Shown: positions 5,477 to 8,554 of the stretch, one piece after another | How positions within the stretch are numbered: position 1 is the first letter of the stretch | How the letters are laid out: the number at the start of each line of letters is the position of its first letter | Assembly: GCA_947071365.1 (NCBI GenBank) | Contig: CAMTFT010000051.1 | Span: forward strand, 1-8,554 | Source of the DNA: an uncultured bacterium | Lineage (GTDB): Bacteria > Bacillota > Clostridia > Lachnospirales > Lachnospiraceae | Reading direction: 5' to 3' | DNA length: 8,554 nt | Notes under the pieces: model-generated | Database searches by the model: none | Told to the model about the DNA's origin: nothing | Seen by the model: only the letters and a program-made list of their open reading frames with translations | Translations under genes and position numbers: made by a program

Positions 5477-7357
5477 ATGAAAGCAGTAATGATGATGTTC
5501 GACTCGCTGAACCGGGCGATGCTGGAGCCTTACGGATGTGAGTGGACAAAGACACCGAATTTCCAAAGACTGGCAGAGCGGTGCGTCAGATTTGATAACT
5601 GCTATGCGGGAAGCCTGCCATGTATGCCTGCAAGAAGAGAGCTGCAGACAGGAAGATACAATTTCCTGCACAGGAGTTGGGGGCCGATAGAACCGTTTGA
5701 CGATTCCATGCCGCAGATTCTGAAAGACCATGGTGTGTATACGCATCTTGTTTCCGATCACACGCACTACTGGGAGGATGGTGGCGCGACTTATCACTAC
5801 CGCTATAGCTCCTGGGAGAACGTCCGCGGGCAGGAGGGAGATAAGTGGAAATGCCTGCCGGAATTATTTGGTGAGGGTGATGACACAAAGCTGCAGAATA
5901 AGGACGGCATTTATTTCCAGGCGACGAAGGATCTGCAGCGTCATGATGCGGTAAACCGAAAATTTATGCAGAAAGAGGAAGACACCGCTCTCGCGCAGAC
6001 AGTGGAAAAGGGACTGGAATTTATTGACGCAAACCATCAATGTGACAGATGGTTTTTGCAGATAGAGTGCTTTGACCCGCATGAACCGTTTTTTGTTCCA
6101 GAGGATTATAAAGATTTATATCCGGATGATTATACAGGGCCGGTTCAGGACTGGCCGCCATATCACCATGTGACAGAGGATGAGACGACTGCGGACCATA
6201 TGAAGAAGCAGTATGCGGCGCTTCTGACTATGTGTGACAGATATCTGGGAATGGTGCTTGATAAATTCGACGAGCTGGATCTCTGGAAGGATACGATGCT
6301 GATCGTAAATACGGATCATGGTTATCTGCTGGGAGAACATGGCTGGTGGAGCAAAATCGTAATGCCGTGTTACGACGAGATCGTACATACGCCGCTGTTT
6401 ATTTACGACCCGCGTTTCCAGTGTGCGAAAGAAACGCGCAGTGAGATCGTGCAGACGATTGACCTGCCGGCAACGCTCCTTGAATTTTTTGATGTACCGG
6501 TTCCGGAGGATATGCAGGGAAGGCCGATACGCAGGGTGATCGAGGAAAACAAGCCGATACGTGACTATGCGATGTTCGGCATTCACGGGGCACACGTATG
6601 CATTTTTGACGGGACATATGTTTATATGAAGGCGCCGGTATCGGAAGAAAATAAACCGCTGTATGAATATACGACAATGCCGATGCATATGCGGAACCTC
6701 TTTTCCGTGGGTGAGCTGAAAAAAGCGCAGGCAGTTCCCGGGGATACTTTTTCCTTCACGAAAGGCTGCCCGGTATGGAAAATTCCGAAAGGAAACGGCA
6801 ATGGGGAACGTGATTTCAGCGATATCCTTATTAACGGAAAAAACAGTGAGGATGCAAAACATATAGACAATAACAGCATGGTTAATTCCGCAAATTTTGG
6901 CGATAAGCTTTTTGATATGATTCATGACCCGCACCAGGAAGAGGAACTGGATGATCTGGGTGTGGAAGTAAAAATGGCAAATCTGCTTCAGCGGGCAATG
7001 AAGGAAAATGACTGTCCACCGGAACAGTTTGAAAGAATCGGCTTTGCCGGAGACAGAGCCGTTACAGAGGAAGACCTCCGGGCTCTTCATGCCGGACAGG
7101 AGGTACAGCCGCTGATCCTTGAGCAGTATCCCTGGACAAAGGGAGCGGTGAACACTTACCGGGCGCTTTTGAAGTTTATACCGAAAGAGCGAAAGGCAGA
7201 GACTGCCGGAGTTCTCACAGAGAAGATCCCGCAGATTCTGAAGGGGGAAGATGTTATCACGCCGGAGCTGATATGCTCGGTGGTTCCGCTTGTCATTCCG
7301 GAGGAATACGTAGATATGGTACAGTATTTTATCGGTCTGTCCGGAAGAACTTCATAA
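5477..7357 (+). CDS. Cysteine-type sulfatase-family hydrolase, cytoplasmic
   Basis: This is a formylglycine-dependent hydrolase of the alkaline phosphatase/sulfatase superfamily (626 aa), predicted to remove sulfate from an imported ester. The active-site motif C49-M-P-A-R53 followed by TGR (58-60) fits C-x-P-x-R; Cys49 (codon 5621-5623) would be oxidised to formylglycine by the maturase encoded next. Likely metal ligands are Asp9 (MMFDSLNR) and Asp280-His281 (NTDHG). His202 (DPHEPF) and Lys293 (LGEHGWWSK) fit the sulfate-binding histidine and lysine. The KLFDMIHDPHQEEEL segment (477-491) is the usual late sulfatase motif, but it lies about 90 residues after the DGTYVYM strand instead of the more usual 10-20, so 385-475 is an insertion. 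Residues 500-626 form a long C-terminal region without motifs I recognise. There is no signal peptide, so it acts in the cytoplasm on transported substrate. AAAGGAGG at 5463-5470 precedes the ATG. Related phosphonate monoester hydrolases use the same residues, so phosphonate or sulfonate esters are alternatives. Confidence 0.9.
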   Translation: MKAVMMMFDSLNRAMLEPYGCEWTKTPNFQRLAERCVRFDNCYAGSLPCMPARRELQTGRYNFLHRSWGPIEPFDDSMPQILKDHGVYTHLVSDHTHYWEDGGATYHYRYSSWENVRGQEGDKWKCLPELFGEGDDTKLQNKDGIYFQATKDLQRHDAVNRKFMQKEEDTALAQTVEKGLEFIDANHQCDRWFLQIECFDPHEPFFVPEDYKDLYPDDYTGPVQDWPPYHHVTEDETTADHMKKQYAALLTMCDRYLGMVLDKFDELDLWKDTMLIVNTDHGYLLGEHGWWSKIVMPCYDEIVHTPLFIYDPRFQCAKETRSEIVQTIDLPATLLEFFDVPVPEDMQGRPIRRVIEENKPIRDYAMFGIHGAHVCIFDGTYVYMKAPVSEENKPLYEYTTMPMHMRNLFSVGELKKAQAVPGDTFSFTKGCPVWKIPKGNGNGERDFSDILINGKNSEDAKHIDNNSMVNSANFGDKLFDMIHDPHQEEELDDLGVEVKMANLLQRAMKENDCPPEQFERIGFAGDRAVTEEDLRALHAGQEVQPLILEQYPWTKGAVNTYRALLKFIPKERKAETAGVLTEKIPQILKGEDVITPELICSVVPLVIPEEYVDMVQYFIGLSGRTS

Positions 7358-7367
7358 GGAGGTTCCT

Positions 7368-8477
7368 ATGCCGCCAATCAGTGTTTTGATGAAGCCGTCC
7401 TCCGGTATGTGCAATATGAGCTGTGATTATTGCTTTTACTGTGATGAGACGAAAAAAAGAACTCAGCAATCCTTTGGCTTTATGGAGGAAGAGACGTTAA
7501 AAAATATTATCCGCAAGACGATGCTGCGGGCAGAGGGCGCAGTCAGCTATGCCTTTCAGGGCGGGGAGCCGACGCTCCGTGGACTTGATTTTTTCCGGAA
7601 GGCTGTGGCGTATCAGAAGCAGTACAATAAGCATGGTATTCAGGTACACAATGCCTTCCAGACGAACGCATATCTGATCGATGATGAATGGTGCCGTTTT
7701 TTTAAGGAAAATAATTTCCTTGTCGGGGTTTCCCTGGACGGTACGCGGGAGATACACGACGCATACCGGCACGGAAAAAACGGTGCTCCGACGTATGACC
7801 GGGTGGTGGAAGCTACAAAACGGATGGATAAGTATGGAGTGGATTATAATATCCTGACCGTTGTAAACCGGAAGGTAGTGGAGAATATAGAGGAGATCTA
7901 TGAGAATTACAGGGATCATGGATGGAAATACCAGCAGTATATTGCCTGCCTTGACCCGTTGGGGGAACTGCACGGACAGAATGGATATGCACTGCACCCG
8001 GAAGAATATGGGGCGTTTCTGATTCGCCTGTTTGATATGTGGTATGCGGATCTGCAGGAGGGAAGACAGCCGTATATCCGGATGTTTGAAAATTATGTCA
8101 GTATCCTGATGGGGTACTGCCCAGAGGCGTGTGACCAGAGAGGAACCTGCGGAATCCAGTATGTCGTTGAAGCGGACGGCGGTGTTTACCCGTGCGATTT
8201 TTACATGACAGATGAGTATCTTCTTGGAAATTTTAATAATTGCAGACTTGATGCAATCGATGAGCATCGCAGGAAGATAGCGTTTGTGGAAAGATCACAG
8301 AAGCTGTCACCGGAATGTAAAAAATGCCGTTATTACCATATCTGCCGGGGCGGCTGCCAGAGGCACAGAGACAGGAATGTGGATCAGGGATGGTATGAAA
8401 ATTATTTTTGCAGCGCCTATCGCGTATTTTTCGATGCATGCTATGAGCGGATGAAGAAGATTGCGGAGCAGGTGTAA
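7368..8477 (+). CDS. Anaerobic sulfatase-maturating enzyme (radical SAM, SPASM)
   Basis: This radical S-adenosylmethionine enzyme (369 aa) converts the active-site Cys of sulfatases to formylglycine without oxygen, in the cytoplasm before the substrate protein folds. The [4Fe-4S] motif is C15-x3-C19-x2-C22 (7410-7433), with GGEPT (65-69) for SAM binding. The SPASM region carries Cys255, Cys261, Cys276, Cys317, Cys320, Cys326, Cys330 and Cys348, ligands for two auxiliary clusters, and Asp277 next to Cys276 fits the catalytic base. As far as I recall, these positions and the length match the Clostridium perfringens enzyme almost one-to-one, so the function call is strong. AAGGAGG (7356-7362) overlaps the sulfatase stop and sits 5 bases before the ATG. 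The immediate neighbour with a CMPAR motif is the evident substrate, though it may also serve sulfatases elsewhere. Confidence 0.95.
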   Translation: MPPISVLMKPSSGMCNMSCDYCFYCDETKKRTQQSFGFMEEETLKNIIRKTMLRAEGAVSYAFQGGEPTLRGLDFFRKAVAYQKQYNKHGIQVHNAFQTNAYLIDDEWCRFFKENNFLVGVSLDGTREIHDAYRHGKNGAPTYDRVVEATKRMDKYGVDYNILTVVNRKVVENIEEIYENYRDHGWKYQQYIACLDPLGELHGQNGYALHPEEYGAFLIRLFDMWYADLQEGRQPYIRMFENYVSILMGYCPEACDQRGTCGIQYVVEADGGVYPCDFYMTDEYLLGNFNNCRLDAIDEHRRKIAFVERSQKLSPECKKCRYYHICRGGCQRHRDRNVDQGWYENYFCSAYRVFFDACYERMKKIAEQV

Positions 8478-8509
8478 GCGGAAGTGATTGTAAAACAGCA
8501 GCCTTTTGC
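8478..8509 (+). other. Short 3' tail after the operon, no feature seen
   Basis: These 32 bases lie between the maturase stop and the adapter. An A-run followed by CAGCAGCC might begin a terminator stem, but the contig ends before it could be completed, so none is called and the operon may continue. Confidence 0.5.
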
Positions 8510-8554
8510 CTGTCTCTTATACACATCTGACGCTGCCGACGACTTAATAGGTGT
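8510..8554. other. Nextera adapter and i5 index (non-biological)
   Basis: Bases 8510-8542 are the reverse complement of the Nextera Read 1 adapter (mosaic end 8510-8528), followed by CTTAATAG, the reverse complement of the index at the other end, and GTGT from the P5 primer. The 45 bases are an exact inverted copy of bases 2-46. This is read-through from short inserts, not a natural terminal repeat. Confidence 0.97.

Noticed and set aside
6116..7090. 324-codon open frame antisense to the sulfatase
   Set aside because: It lies wholly within a gene with clear family motifs, has no recognisable domain, and reads as a composition shadow.
7497..8267. 256-codon open frame antisense to the maturase
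   Set aside because: It overlaps a well-supported radical-SAM gene and shows no motifs.
8488..8515. Terminator at the end of the operon
   Set aside because: The possible stem would need adapter bases to close, so the true downstream sequence is unknown.
8233..8526. Minus-strand open frame beginning MCIRDR
   Set aside because: It starts inside the adapter (MCIRDR is translated adapter) and runs antisense to the maturase gene.
1..8554. Composite transposon with 45-bp terminal inverted repeats
   Set aside because: The repeats are Nextera library adapters with an index, there is no transposase gene, and the mosaic end is a laboratory Tn5 sequence.

Overview
The window is an assembled contig of about 8.5 kb, most likely from an anaerobic, low-to-moderate-GC Firmicute of the Clostridia (Lachnospiraceae-like, gut-type). 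The reasons are strong AGGAGG-type ribosome sites before nearly every gene, the codon and protein style, an oxygen-sensitive radical-SAM sulfatase maturase closely matching the clostridial enzyme, and a LacI regulator beside a compact catabolic operon. The organism call is inference. Both ends carry Illumina Nextera adapter plus index sequence, so biological sequence runs only from about 47 to 8509.

Layout. On the minus strand (47-1001) is a LacI-family regulator missing a short C-terminal piece at the contig edge. A divergent intergenic region (1002-1296) holds a TTGACA promoter, an 18-bp palindrome with a central AACGTT that looks like the LacI operator, and a weaker similar site nearer the regulator. 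On the plus strand is one tight operon: an SsuA/TauA/NMT1-type solute-binding protein (1297-2337), two different SsuC/TauC-type permeases (2375-3163, 3156-3950), two different SsuB/TauB-type ATPases (3947-4702, 4714-5460), a sulfatase-family hydrolase without a signal peptide (5477-7357), and an anaerobic sulfatase-maturating enzyme, anSME (7368-8477). Genes overlap or lie within about 40 bases of each other. No terminator is seen before the contig ends.

Proposed joint function (inference): the LacI protein senses a small ligand and represses the operon. The binding protein and the hetero-dimeric ABC importer bring an intact sulfated (or sulfonated) small molecule into the cytoplasm. The cytoplasmic sulfatase, whose CMPAR cysteine is converted to formylglycine by the neighbouring anSME, removes the sulfate group there. 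The overall logic resembles the atsRBC/atsA sulfate-ester systems of Pseudomonas, but with a LacI regulator and an anaerobic maturase. The substrate is unknown.

The most notable signal is in the ATPase pair. ATPase 1 has lost the switch histidine (Asn instead) and has an altered Walker A. ATPase 2 has lost the LSGG signature (LSTS instead). In a heterodimer these defects fall on the same composite ATP site and leave the other site intact, which is the pattern of asymmetric ABC exporters such as TAP1/TAP2, here in an importer.
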